A DNA stretch of 7,636 nt from JANNFX01 sp031380225 (lineage in GTDB: Bacteria > Pseudomonadota > Alphaproteobacteria > Rhizobiales > Hyphomicrobiaceae), in contig JANNFX010000168.1 in NCBI GenBank assembly GCA_031380225.1, forward strand, positions 1-7,636, written 5' to 3'. Made by a program: the position numbers and the translations under genes. Shown here one piece after another: positions 1 to 6,683 of this stretch. Each line of letters opens with the position of its first letter. Within the stretch, counting starts at the first letter, position 1. The notes under the pieces are model-generated. The model was given only the letters and a program-made list of their open reading frames with translations. It was not told where the DNA came from and made no database searches.

Positions 1-33
1 TCGGTTTGGCGTCCTTGCTCCGCCGGCATGGCC

Positions 34-2370
34 TCAGAGTCTCACGCTTCTCAGCCGCAAAGCGTTGCCAATAACGCTGACCGACGACAAGGACATCGCG
101 GCGGCGGCTATGACAGGCGAAAGTAAGATGCCAAAGGTTGGATAGAGAACGCCCGCCGCGATCGGCACGCCGGCTGCGTTATAGACAAAGGCAAAGAAAA
201 GATTTTGACGAATATTGGCCATCGTCGCGGCCGACACACGGCGCGCTCGAACGATGCCGTTGAGATCCCCTTTGAGGAGCGTGACGCCGGCACTTTCCAT
301 TGCGACGTCTGTGCCGGTCCCCATAGCAATGCCGACGTCCGCCGCGGCAAGAGCCGGCGCGTCGTTCACGCCATCTCCTGCCATGGCTACCACGCGACCT
401 TGGCTTCGGAACCGCTCGACCACTTTGGCCTTGTCTGCGGGCAGGATCTCGGCTTCAACGTCCGAAATGCCAAGTTTCGCCGCGTCGGCGTTAGCAGTGG
501 TCGCGTTATCGCCGGTCAGCATAACGACTTGGATGCCCGACTCTTTCAGGGCCGAAATCGCTGCTTGAGACGTTGCCTTGATCGGGTCAGCGATGGCGAT
601 GATACCGGCGGCCATGCCGTCAATCGCGCCAAAGATGGCGGTTGCTCCTTCGCGGCGCAGCTCATCGGCGCTTTGATCGAGTGCTCTCGTGTCGATACCG
701 GCTTCCTGCATAATCCTGAGATTTCCGATGACAATTTTTTTTCCGTTCACGGTGCCCGTCACCCCCTTGCCGATGGGCGAGTTGAAGTCTTCAACTGGTT
801 CGAGAGATAGGCCACGCTCATTGGCCGACCGCACGATTGCTTCGGCCAGTGGATGTTCGCTGCTGCGTTCCAAGCTTGCCGTCAGACGCAGAAATTCTGT
901 TTCCACCAACATACCCGCGGTCTTGATCGCCACCACGCTCGGTTTGCCTTGGGTCAGCGTGCCGGTTTTGTCGATCACCAGCGTATCGACTTTCTCAAGC
1001 CGCTCCAGCGCTTCAGCGCTTTTTATCAACACGCCGGATTGCGCCCCTCGCCCGACACCGACCATAATCGACATGGGAGTGGCAAGGCCAAGTGCGCAGG
1101 GACACGCAATAATGAGTACAGAGACCGCGGCAATCAACGCATAGGTGAAGCGCGGCTCTGGACCCCAAACCGACCAAGCGAAGAATGCCAATAGTGCACT
1201 GGAAATAACGGCCGGCACGAACCACGCCGCAACCTGGTCCGCGAGCCTTTGTATCGGCGCTCGGCTGCGTTGTGCCTGCGCTACCATCTGCACAATTTGC
1301 GCAAGAACTGTGTCGCGGCCAACCTTGTTGGCTCGCATTATGAAGCCGCCTGACTGGTTCATAGTGCCGCCGATAACCATTTCGCCGGCACTTTTGGTTA
1401 CTGGCATCGACTCTCCCGTTACCATCGATTCATCGATCGCACTGCGACCCTCGGAGATCTCCCCGTCGACCGGCACTCGCTCGCCGGGCCGGACGCGCAA
1501 GCGGTCACCGACGATTACCTGGTCGAGGCTCACATCTTCGTCTGCGCCATCAGCGGTGATCCGGCTGGCCATTTTGGGAGACAAGTCGAGCAGCGCCCGT
1601 ATGGCACCACTCGTCTGTTCACGCGCTCGAAGCTCAAGCACTTGTCCCAGAAGCACGAGCACTGTGATGACGGCGGCAGCTTCGAAATAAACCGGAACCG
1701 AGCCGGCAGGACCGCGCATCGCCGCCGGGAAGAAGGCCGGCAGGAGCGTTCCTATGATGCTGAAGATCCAAGCAACGCCGGTACCCATGGAAATAAGTGT
1801 AAACATGTTGAGATTGAGCGTTTTGAGCGAGGTCCAGCCTCTCTCGAAGAACGGCCACCCGGCCCAAAGGACGACAGGCGTCGCCAGCAAGAGCTGGATC
1901 CAGTTCGAGTATCGCTGCCCAAGCCATTGGTGCAGCCCAGTCAAGTGGCCGCCCATCTCAAGTGCAAAAACTGGTGTGGTCAGTACCAGAGCGATCCATA
2001 GCCGTCGCGTCATATCCGCGAGCTCCGGATTAGGGACGTCGTTGGCCGACACCAGCTCCGGCTCGAGCGCCATGCCGCAAATGGGACATGAGCCGGGCGC
2101 CGGCTGCCGGATTTGCGAATGCATTGGGCACGTGTAAATCGTGCCTTCCGGGCTAGGCATGGCGGATCGCGTTTCCGGTGCAATGTATTGGGCCGGATCT
2201 GCCGCGAACTTCTTACTGCAGCTGGACGAACAGAAGTAATATGGCTGACCATGGTGGCTAAGCTGGTGCATTGTGGTGTGGGGATCGACCGTCATTCCGC
2301 AGACGGGATCTCGCTTTAATCGATTTGACGGAAGCGCAGTTCGTACGTCGTTCGTGACCAAAGTGTTCAT
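34..2370 (-). CDS. copA: Copper-exporting P1B-type ATPase (CopA-like) with YHS and heavy-metal-binding N-terminal domains
   Basis: This is a 778-residue inner-membrane pump that uses ATP to export Cu(I) from the cytoplasm. From the ATG at 2370 it shows a YHS domain (about 20-64, Cys24, Cys47, Cys51), then a heavy-metal-binding domain (about 79-104, with CPMH and CPICGM). Membrane helices follow at roughly 124-140, 155-175, 187-207 and 224-245. The actuator TGES is at 318-321, the CPC transport motif at 423-425, the phosphorylated Asp467 in DKTGT, the SEHP His-Pro at 506-507, TGDN at 619-622 and GDGVND at 665-670. Tyr730-Asn731 and Met759/Ser763 in the last two helices match the Cu(I) subgroup. 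There is no classical GMxCxxC domain. An upstream extension of the open frame to 2559 is rejected because it would run through the 2TM gene in another frame. The start lies four bases after the 2TM stop, so the two are probably co-transcribed and translationally coupled. Silver transport is also possible. Confidence 0.95.
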   Translation of the reverse strand: MNTLVTNDVRTALPSNRLKRDPVCGMTVDPHTTMHQLSHHGQPYYFCSSSCSKKFAADPAQYIAPETRSAMPSPEGTIYTCPMHSQIRQPAPGSCPICGMALEPELVSANDVPNPELADMTRRLWIALVLTTPVFALEMGGHLTGLHQWLGQRYSNWIQLLLATPVVLWAGWPFFERGWTSLKTLNLNMFTLISMGTGVAWIFSIIGTLLPAFFPAAMRGPAGSVPVYFEAAAVITVLVLLGQVLELRAREQTSGAIRALLDLSPKMASRITADGADEDVSLDQVIVGDRLRVRPGERVPVDGEISEGRSAIDESMVTGESMPVTKSAGEMVIGGTMNQSGGFIMRANKVGRDTVLAQIVQMVAQAQRSRAPIQRLADQVAAWFVPAVISSALLAFFAWSVWGPEPRFTYALIAAVSVLIIACPCALGLATPMSIMVGVGRGAQSGVLIKSAEALERLEKVDTLVIDKTGTLTQGKPSVVAIKTAGMLVETEFLRLTASLERSSEHPLAEAIVRSANERGLSLEPVEDFNSPIGKGVTGTVNGKKIVIGNLRIMQEAGIDTRALDQSADELRREGATAIFGAIDGMAAGIIAIADPIKATSQAAISALKESGIQVVMLTGDNATTANADAAKLGISDVEAEILPADKAKVVERFRSQGRVVAMAGDGVNDAPALAAADVGIAMGTGTDVAMESAGVTLLKGDLNGIVRARRVSAATMANIRQNLFFAFVYNAAGVPIAAGVLYPTFGILLSPVIAAAAMSLSSVSVIGNALRLRSVRL

Positions 2371-2374
2371 CTGT

Positions 2375-2653
2375 TCACATCTTTGCCATGGTCTCTTTGA
2401 TCTTGCGTTCCTCCCAACCATCTTCCGATTTTCTCTTTGGAGAAAATACGTAGTAGGCGTGTGCGAGAAGTCCGATGCCCCACCCAATGAACGGCCATTG
2501 AACCCACCATGATGCTCCATTCGTATAGTCGACGGCAACAAGCCCCGACATAACGCCAATGAACACTGTGAGATGGATGTAAAATCCTTTCAGGGATGCT
2601 ACATGCGCTTTCGCGCTAAGATATTTGTCTTGATCGCCACGCACGCTGTCCAT
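2375..2653 (-). CDS. 2TM-domain small membrane protein
   Basis: A 92-residue protein that matches the 2TM domain family (PF13239) by pattern, with two hydrophobic helices at about 23-41 and 50-70 and a short loop between. The family signature is visible: LKGFYIHL with His27 entering helix 1, then WW-x-WP-x-IGWGIGLLAH with His65 in helix 2. The tail (71-92) is charged and probably cytoplasmic. The open frame begins at a GTG (2656), but the AGGAG at 2659-2663 is only 2 bases from that GTG and 5 bases from the ATG at 2653, so the ATG is preferred. The stop lies four bases before the copper ATPase start, which suggests one transcript and a role linked to copper export or envelope stress. That role is inference; the family has no settled biochemical function. 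Confidence 0.88.
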   Translation of the reverse strand: MDSVRGDQDKYLSAKAHVASLKGFYIHLTVFIGVMSGLVAVDYTNGASWWVQWPFIGWGIGLLAHAYYVFSPKRKSEDGWEERKIKETMAKM

Positions 2654-2658
2654 CACAA

Positions 2659-2663
2659 CTCCT
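2659..2663 (-). promoter_or_regulatory. Ribosome binding site deciding the 2TM gene start
   Basis: The minus strand reads AGGAG here, 5 bases before the ATG at 2653 but only 2 bases before the competing GTG at 2656. Normal spacing favours the ATG. Confidence 0.6.
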
Positions 2664-2677
2664 GATCATTCAATTGA

Positions 2678-2692
2678 CCGGCTCGCTGCCGG
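2678..2692. other. Small GC-rich inverted repeat between the DUF2892 remnant and the 2TM gene
   Basis: CCGGC and GCCGG form a perfect 5-base-pair stem around a TCGCT loop. On the plus strand it is followed by a short run of four T (2695-2698), giving a terminator-like look, but no plus-strand gene is visible to use it. On the minus strand there is no U tract, so it would be a hairpin in the leader of the 2TM-copA transcript. It may be chance. Confidence 0.25.
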
Positions 2693-2696
2693 CGTT

Positions 2697-2890
2697 TTAA
2701 GCGCTGCACGTATTCAGACCCAATTCAAAATCGGCTGCACAACTTTCAAATAGGCCGGTTGCAAGCTTAGTAATGCCGCTCCAACCCCACGCCGGCTGGT
2801 ATCAAAGGATGACGCCGAGTGCCGCACAGATCAACGCCAATCCGACAAGAACTCTCAGTATCCGGTCATTGTTCCGACATTCGTGATCAT
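2697..2890 (-). pseudogene. Decayed DUF2892 (YgaP-type) small membrane protein, one frameshift and one nonsense codon
   Basis: The minus strand from the ATG at 2890 reads MITNVG, then loses frame at 2871-2872 where one base appears to be missing. In the next frame it continues NDRILRVLVGLALICAALG, the hallmark DUF2892 start (NVG-x-x-DR-x-x-R, then a hydrophobic helix). An in-frame TGA at 2802-2804 interrupts it. The same frame then continues YQPAWGWSG, LATGLFESC and LGLNTCSA to a TAA at 2697-2699, as in the second half of the family (WGWIG, TGL, LG-NTC). Restoring one base at 2871-2872 gives Thr and a protein of about 65 residues, the usual family length. AAGG lies about 8 bases before the ATG. 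The second helix has diverged (TKLATGL in place of a PLLTGL-like sequence, CAAD in place of CPxY), so real decay is likelier than two sequencing errors. The intact form probably headed the 2TM-copA unit, since its stop is 43 bases from the 2TM start. The remaining bases from 2891 to 3100 show no gene I can support. Confidence 0.8.
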
Positions 2891-3100
2891 GGGTTCAGCC
2901 TTTTAACAATGTCGTGGTGTCAGCCCGTACTTGTCTAGGCTCTGACAGTGTCGAATAGAATTACTCGATCGACGAACTCACCCTAACAAACTGATAATCG
3001 GGTCGAACGGGCATCTCGCTACTGGAGCGGCGTTTATCGCTTTGGAATCGCCTTCATGCGATCTAGTTCGGAGAGCATTGCCTTGCATCTGCGAGGCTAC

Positions 3101-3301
3101 TTAGGAACGCGACTTTGCGGCACTTAGTTTGTGAGCATCTGCTGTGGATTTGTCGGCCGAGCAACAGCAGCTATGTGCCTTGGTCGATTGCTCCATGGCA
3201 GCGGCGTGGTCGCCTTTTCCGTGCAGCTCTGCAGCTGCGTGATGCGCCGCTGCCGCAGCTTCATGATCGTCAGCGGCCTTCTTATGACTTGCCATCGGCA
3301 T
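3101..3301 (-). CDS. Small Ala/His-rich protein with a CCC motif, unknown function
   Basis: A 66-residue hydrophilic protein without signal peptide or membrane helix. It is dominated by Ala, His, Lys and Glu, with eight His residues (6, 13, 20, 21, 27, 32, 43, 57) spaced as in a helical bundle, and KGDHAAAMEQSTKAH in the middle. It resembles the short helical His/Ala-rich proteins often found in rhizobia beside stress genes, where repeats such as HHEAAAKHH are common. Here three consecutive Cys (45-47) follow His43, which could bind a soft metal such as copper; this is inference. GGAG lies about 7 bases before the ATG, a good ribosome site, and the composition and reading frame favour a real gene. 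The Ala-rich sequence alone could also arise from GC-rich DNA read out of frame, but the start signal argues against that. Confidence 0.7.
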   Translation of the reverse strand: MPMASHKKAADDHEAAAAAHHAAAELHGKGDHAAAMEQSTKAHSCCCSADKSTADAHKLSAAKSRS

Positions 3302-3502
3302 TGGTGTTCTCCACGGAGCATCGAGCCCCCTGTTAATGTGACTTCGATTTGGACATTCGTTCCGACCAGTCGAGCCTAATCGACGGAGGTTGGAAGCGGC
3401 AGGCTCGGAAACTACTCAGATGGATGCGGGTAAAATAGTTTTGTCTATGGCCAAATTGATAAAGCGGGCAGTGCCAGTTCGCTGCGCCGTCAATTCAGGT
3501 AT

Positions 3503-3865
3503 TTAGTTGGCTGTGTTGGCGCCGCGCGCTCTACTGGAGCGAAATTTGCGCCATCGGGATCGTTGCAATCGCCATCGGGCTTCGAGCTTTGGTCCAAAGC
3601 GGACCACCCAGTGCCGCACCGATGGCACATCGACGGCGACCAGCACAATGCCGAGCGGCAGCATCTCAATACCAAGGACCGGTAGAATTGAAAAAATACC
3701 GCCGGCGATTAGTAGAATGCCAAGTGGCACGCGCAAGTGCTTGCCTGATGGGCTGACCAGCCAGTACACCCATTGAGCCAACCGGTCCGGCAGCTTTGCT
3801 TCAATACGCTTGAGCATACGCTCAAACTTCTTCTGTTCGAGTTGAGTGGACGGTGCAACATACAA
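3503..3865 (-). CDS. Small two-helix membrane protein of unknown function
   Basis: A 120-residue protein if it starts at the TTG at 3865, or 104 residues from the ATG at 3817. A basic amphipathic N-terminus (MLKRIEAKLPDRLAQWV) leads into VPLGILLIAGGIFSILPVLG (about 46-65) and a second hydrophobic stretch, LPLGIVLVAVDVPSV, separated by a tight turn. The C-terminal 35 residues are very rich in Arg, Lys and Trp, suggesting a cytoplasmic tail that touches membrane or nucleic acid. The core (LGILLI-GG-lPVLG-eMLPLG-DVP) looks like a conserved alphaproteobacterial family without known role; I cannot name it with certainty. AGGA lies about 9 bases before the TTG, which is why the longer form is listed. 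The conserved part begins near residue 17, so the ATG remains a real alternative. It is separated from cbpM by about 190 bases and probably has its own promoter. Confidence 0.8.
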   Translation of the reverse strand: MYVAPSTQLEQKKFERMLKRIEAKLPDRLAQWVYWLVSPSGKHLRVPLGILLIAGGIFSILPVLGIEMLPLGIVLVAVDVPSVRHWVVRFGPKLEARWRLQRSRWRKFRSSRARGANTAN

Positions 3866-3958
3866 GGAACTGTTTCCTAAACTTACACTTCGTCACTCCG
3901 GCAGTGATCTGCTCAACGGCAACTTGCCCGGTCTTCAGGTCAACCGGAAAGGTAAAAT

Positions 3959-3984
3959 AACTCCGCGCGTCGTACGCTTGTTCC
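3959..3984 (-). promoter_or_regulatory. Candidate EcfG-type (general stress response) promoter
   Basis: The minus strand reads GGAAC, 17 bases, then AGTT. The alphaproteobacterial EcfG sigma factor consensus is GGAAC-N16/17-CGTT, so one core base differs. It would start a transcript near 3950, about 85 bases before the TTG of the two-helix membrane protein. Such short patterns also occur by chance, but the position in a non-coding gap and the stress-related neighbours make it worth recording. Confidence 0.3.
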
Positions 3985-4001
3985 TCCCAATTTTGAGTAG
4001 A

Positions 4002-4020
4002 GGCTCGAGCGCTGCGAGCC
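4002..4020 (-). terminator. Possible hairpin terminator after cbpM
   Basis: GGCTCG and CGAGCC form a perfect 6-base-pair stem with a 7-base loop, about 33 bases beyond the cbpM stop. No U-rich tract follows on the minus strand, so it is not a standard intrinsic terminator. It may end the dehydrogenase-cbpA-cbpM transcript with other help, or protect its 3' end. Confidence 0.35.
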
Positions 4021-4053
4021 AGCGTTCAATCGCAAAAACGACGTGTGATTGTT

Positions 4054-4377
4054 TTACAGCCTAACGTTGACGAGAGCGGCGATACGGTCCCGCACTTCCT
4101 CTGGCTGCGCCTTTACAGCAATCGCCAGAGTGCGAAACGAACGCCGCGTCGCGTAAAGTTGATCCATCAGCGATAATACCACCGGCAAGCTGTCTTCTTC
4201 GATATGCAGTTCGTAGTGCAGCTCGCAGATGAGGCGGACGCGGATCACGTCGGAGTCATCGAAATATAAGGTATCGGCGTCCTGTTCCGGCAGAACCCAT
4301 CCAAGATCGATCCACCGCCGAAGCGCGTTTGCCTCTAAGAACGCCACCAATTTTAGAAGCTCTTTTTCGCTGATCAT
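4054..4377 (-). CDS. cbpM: Chaperone modulator CbpM
   Basis: A 107-residue cytoplasmic protein that binds the J-domain of CbpA and restrains its co-chaperone activity and, in E. coli, its DNA binding. The N-terminus (about 4-45) has a MerR-like recognition pattern with ALRRWIDLGWVLP, followed by the characteristic VRLICELHYELHIEEDSLPVVLSLMDQLYATRR stretch (about 47-79, quoted here in pieces in the family: CELHYEL, EEDSLPVVL, DQLY). The length is that of the family. It starts 11 bases after the cbpA stop on the same strand, the usual cbpA-cbpM arrangement, so co-transcription is very likely. It is the last gene of the operon; a hairpin without a U tract follows. The product is distinguished from a true MerR regulator by lack of an effector domain and by the neighbour. 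Confidence 0.92.
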   Translation of the reverse strand: MISEKELLKLVAFLEANALRRWIDLGWVLPEQDADTLYFDDSDVIRVRLICELHYELHIEEDSLPVVLSLMDQLYATRRSFRTLAIAVKAQPEEVRDRIAALVNVRL

Positions 4378-4388
4378 CTTTGGACTCC

Positions 4389-5282
4389 CTAACTTTTCCG
4401 GGGATCATAGGGATGCTTGGATTCCCATTCAGTGATGGATTGAACGAATGCATCATCGGGCTGATCAGGGAGAACGACCTGCAATTCGACGAGATGATCG
4501 CCAGTGCCGGACTTTGACGATACGCCTTTTCCACGCAACCGCAGTATTGCCCCAGTGTTCGATGCTTTTGGCACGGTCAATTGTAGGTCACCCGTTACGG
4601 TCGCAACTGGCACCCTGGCACCTGCCATAGCTTCGCCCAAAGTGACGCGCAGCGTCGATCTAATATTGTTGCCTTCGCGCCGGAAAAACGTATGCGGATT
4701 GATATGGACTTCGACGAGCACGTCACCTGGCGCACCTTCGCCAAATCCTGGCTTGCCCTGGCCTCGCAACCGCAACGTCTGACCGTCTTTGAGCCCCGGA
4801 GGGATCGTGATATCGAGCGTTTTTCCGTCGGCAATGGCGACGCGGCGTTTGGCTCCATTTATGGCCTCAACGAAGTCAACAGTGAATGTGTAGCTAACGT
4901 CTGAGCCACGCGCGCTTGTCCGTTGGTGAGCGCCGAATAATTCGGCGAACAGATCGCTGTCGTCGGACCCGCTGGAGTTCCAATCGGGCGCATACTTGAA
5001 TCCTGGCTGCGTGTCGGCATGCTGACGATAGGATTGGCGCTCAGGCTGCTGCGACCGCTCCGTTCCGCTTGCATCAATTTCACCGTTATCAAAGCGCGCT
5101 CGCTTCTTGTCGTCTCCAACAATGTCGTACGCTGACGCGATGTCTTTGAAGCGCGATTCAGCGGCCTTATCGCCAGGATTCAAGTCGGGGTGGTTCTTTT
5201 TGGCTAACCGGCGATAAGATTTTTGGATGTCATCTTGCGTCGCTTTTCGAGTGACGCCCAATATTTCATATGGATCCGCCAT
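4389..5282 (-). CDS. cbpA: DnaJ-like co-chaperone CbpA (class B J-protein)
   Basis: A 297-residue J-protein that stimulates the ATPase of DnaK and binds unfolded clients; CbpA of E. coli also binds curved DNA. The J-domain occupies about 1-70 with YEILGV at the start and the essential HPD at 31-33. A hydrophilic Gln/Ser/Asp-rich linker (about 71-125) with FAELFG at 112-117 replaces the usual Gly/Phe-rich segment. Two C-terminal substrate-binding beta domains follow, marked by VDFVEAINGAKRRV (about 135-148), IPPGLKDGQTLRLRGQG (160-176), GDVLVEV (186-192) and LRLRGKG (247-253). There is no Cys-rich zinc finger, which excludes canonical DnaJ. The ATG at 5282 begins MADPYEILGV, the standard family start, although the ribosome site (GGGA) is weak. 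The upstream 126-residue gene ends 44 bases away, and cbpM follows at once. Confidence 0.94.
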   Translation of the reverse strand: MADPYEILGVTRKATQDDIQKSYRRLAKKNHPDLNPGDKAAESRFKDIASAYDIVGDDKKRARFDNGEIDASGTERSQQPERQSYRQHADTQPGFKYAPDWNSSGSDDSDLFAELFGAHQRTSARGSDVSYTFTVDFVEAINGAKRRVAIADGKTLDITIPPGLKDGQTLRLRGQGKPGFGEGAPGDVLVEVHINPHTFFRREGNNIRSTLRVTLGEAMAGARVPVATVTGDLQLTVPKASNTGAILRLRGKGVSSKSGTGDHLVELQVVLPDQPDDAFVQSITEWESKHPYDPRKS

Positions 5283-5326
5283 TAACTACATCCCACGTCA
5301 ATAGAGCCGCCTCCGCATCCCGGCGA

Positions 5327-5707
5327 TCAAGTTGGCGGCTTGACCCGGAAATGCCCCGCACGCTCGACAAGACTATTCATTTGACCCGCCGCGTGAATTG
5401 TCAGCGGATGCTGGGTGAACCCAGGGCGTGGAGAGATAAACGCTGCCATCTCACGCGCCAGCACGAGCTGCCGGTCTGATGCCTCAGCGAGCAATGTGAT
5501 CATCAAGTTCTCCAATGCAATCACGCGAATGCGCAGCTGATCGAGTTCGATATTCGTTGGTTGCGAAATGGTGACTTGGAGGTGACCCGCAGTGGAGGTC
5601 TCTTGCGGACCGTCTGGTCCAGCTCCGCCCTCGGTGTCCCACCGTGCTAGCGCCACATCGCGCTCGGGGGATGGAGCGGGATCATCGGGCTTTCCGCCAG
5701 TCATCAT
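5327..5707 (-). CDS. Conserved-looking hypothetical protein between the dehydrogenase and cbpA
   Basis: A 126-residue protein I cannot assign to a named family. Residues 1-45 are rich in Pro, Gly, Asp and Glu and look disordered. Residues about 54-92 form a probable amphipathic helix or short coiled coil (ELDQLRIRVIALENLMITLL, then AEASDRQLVLAREMAAF). The end, ISPRPGFTQHPLTIHAAGQM followed by SLVERAGHF, looks like a conserved compact element. There is no signal peptide or membrane helix, so it is probably cytoplasmic. An AAGGAG directly after the dehydrogenase stop sits about 5 bases before the ATG at 5707 and 8 before a second ATG at 5704; either could be used. The 10-base gap to the dehydrogenase and 44 bases to cbpA place it inside one operon. 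A role as an adaptor for the chaperone pair is speculation. Confidence 0.8.
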   Translation of the reverse strand: MMTGGKPDDPAPSPERDVALARWDTEGGAGPDGPQETSTAGHLQVTISQPTNIELDQLRIRVIALENLMITLLAEASDRQLVLAREMAAFISPRPGFTQHPLTIHAAGQMNSLVERAGHFRVKPPT

Positions 5708-5717
5708 GAGGTCTCCT

Positions 5718-6626
5718 TCAAGATGCCCGGATTGCTTTTGGCGTTACTGCTGGCCGCTCTTGTTCTGGCGCCGGAAAATCAGCGCTTCGTGAAACTGTTT
5801 CCCAGGCGACGAAATTCTTTCGCAGCTCTTCCAGCATAGCGGTCGCACCGTCATAGGCAGCGTTGCCGAGCAGCAGACGATGCGGCGGGTTGGGAGCCTC
5901 CACGGCCTGAACGATAGCAGCTGCCGCGCGAACCGGATCGCCTGCCTGTTTGCCGGAGATACCGCGCACGCCAGTGCGCATCTTACCCGCTGTCGCAGCG
6001 TAATCGGCAATTGCAAGCGTGCTTTCAGTCCCTGATCGCCCTGCAAAATCGGTGCGGAAGCCACTTGGCTCGACGAGCATGACCTTGATGCCGAGCGGCT
6101 CAACTTCCTGCCGCAGCGTTTCGGACAAGCCCTCGACCGCGTATTTAGTCGCACAGTAGTAGCCAAGTGCTGGAATGCCGCGCAATCCGGCAATCGATGA
6201 CAAATTGGCTATGAAACCTTTGCGGCGCTTGCGCATGCCCGGCAGTGCAGCGCTAATCATACGCCCGAGCCCGAACACGTTAATATCGAACATTCTGCGT
6301 ACCTGGTCGTCTTCGCTTTCTTCAACAGCCGCGAAATAGCCTATGCCAGCGTTATTCACGAGCACGTCGATGTGCCCGAATTTTTCCTCAGCGGCTTCAA
6401 CTGCCGCATCTATCTGGCCCTGATCCGTGACGTCCAACTTTAGGAGTAGTGCGTCTCGCCTAGTCGCCAAATCACTAACGTCATCGAGATTCCGCGCGGT
6501 CACGACTGCGCGGTAACCGCGCTCAAGCACAACTTTGGCGAGCTCGCGGCCAAAGCCGGTTGAGCAGCCGGTAATGAACCACACCGGCCTCTCGGTGGCC
6601 GCCACCGTGTTGTTATTGGTTGTCAT
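5718..6626 (-). CDS. Classical short-chain dehydrogenase/reductase (SDR)
   Basis: A 302-residue NAD(P)-dependent oxidoreductase of the classical SDR superfamily with a Rossmann fold, probably cytoplasmic. The cofactor motif TGCSTGFG is at 19-26, Asp65 lies in the adenine pocket (LDVTD), NNAG is at 91-94, and the catalytic set is Asn116, Ser144, Tyr157 and Lys161 (YCATK). The spacing of 13 between Ser144 and Tyr157 is standard. VEPSGFRTDF (185-194) is typical of the retinol-dehydrogenase-like or oxidoreductase group that follows PG motifs. Arg45 after the second strand (TARN) favours NADPH. The substrate cannot be read from sequence. AGGAG lies about 8 bases before the ATG at 6626. It is the first gene of the run that continues with the 126-residue protein, cbpA and cbpM, which suggests stress-linked detoxification of a carbonyl compound; that is inference. 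Confidence 0.93.
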   Translation of the reverse strand: MTTNNNTVAATERPVWFITGCSTGFGRELAKVVLERGYRAVVTARNLDDVSDLATRRDALLLKLDVTDQGQIDAAVEAAEEKFGHIDVLVNNAGIGYFAAVEESEDDQVRRMFDINVFGLGRMISAALPGMRKRRKGFIANLSSIAGLRGIPALGYYCATKYAVEGLSETLRQEVEPLGIKVMLVEPSGFRTDFAGRSGTESTLAIADYAATAGKMRTGVRGISGKQAGDPVRAAAAIVQAVEAPNPPHRLLLGNAAYDGATAMLEELRKNFVAWETVSRSADFPAPEQERPAVTPKAIRAS

Positions 6627-6683
6627 TGCTTTGCTCCTGTCATGCGGTCATGCATTTGGACGCCTATGCTGGCGCGTCGATCG

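Noticed and set aside
1..29. Possible start of a further minus-strand gene, ATG at 29, four bases after the copA stop
   Set aside because: Only nine codons (MPAEQGRQT) are inside the window and the ribosome site is poor, so no product can be supported.
205..2001. Long plus-strand open frames within copA (for example 205-810, 689-1144, 1145-1690)
   Set aside because: They are antisense shadows of a GC-rich coding sequence; their translations are Arg/Ser/Pro-rich with no domain.
2371..2559. Sixty-three-codon N-terminal extension of the copper ATPase frame
   Set aside because: It overlaps almost the whole second half of the 2TM gene, and its translation (Gly/Ser/Arg-rich) has no family resemblance. 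The YHS domain begins shortly after the ATG at 2370.
2918..2947. Inverted repeat TGTCAG / CTGACA with an 18-base centre
   Set aside because: Arms of 6 bases so far apart are expected by chance in this length; no regulator motif was recognised.
2657..3100. Operator for a CueR or CopY type copper regulator upstream of the copper unit
   Set aside because: I looked for paired ACCTTCC / GGAAGGT-like arms and TACA-TGTA elements and saw none.
3336..3363. GGAAC at 3359-3363 on the minus strand as an EcfG promoter for the Ala/His-rich gene
   Set aside because: No CGTT-like element occurs at 16 or 17 bases, only GTCA or TCAC.
3115..3379. Plus-strand open frames opposite the Ala/His-rich gene
   Set aside because: They lack ribosome sites and natural composition; the minus-strand gene has a good start signal and family-like pattern.
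3420..3506. Plus-strand 28-codon frame (MDAGKIVLSMAKLIKRAV at its start)
   Set aside because: No convincing ribosome site and no recognisable family; it ends inside the convergent gene.
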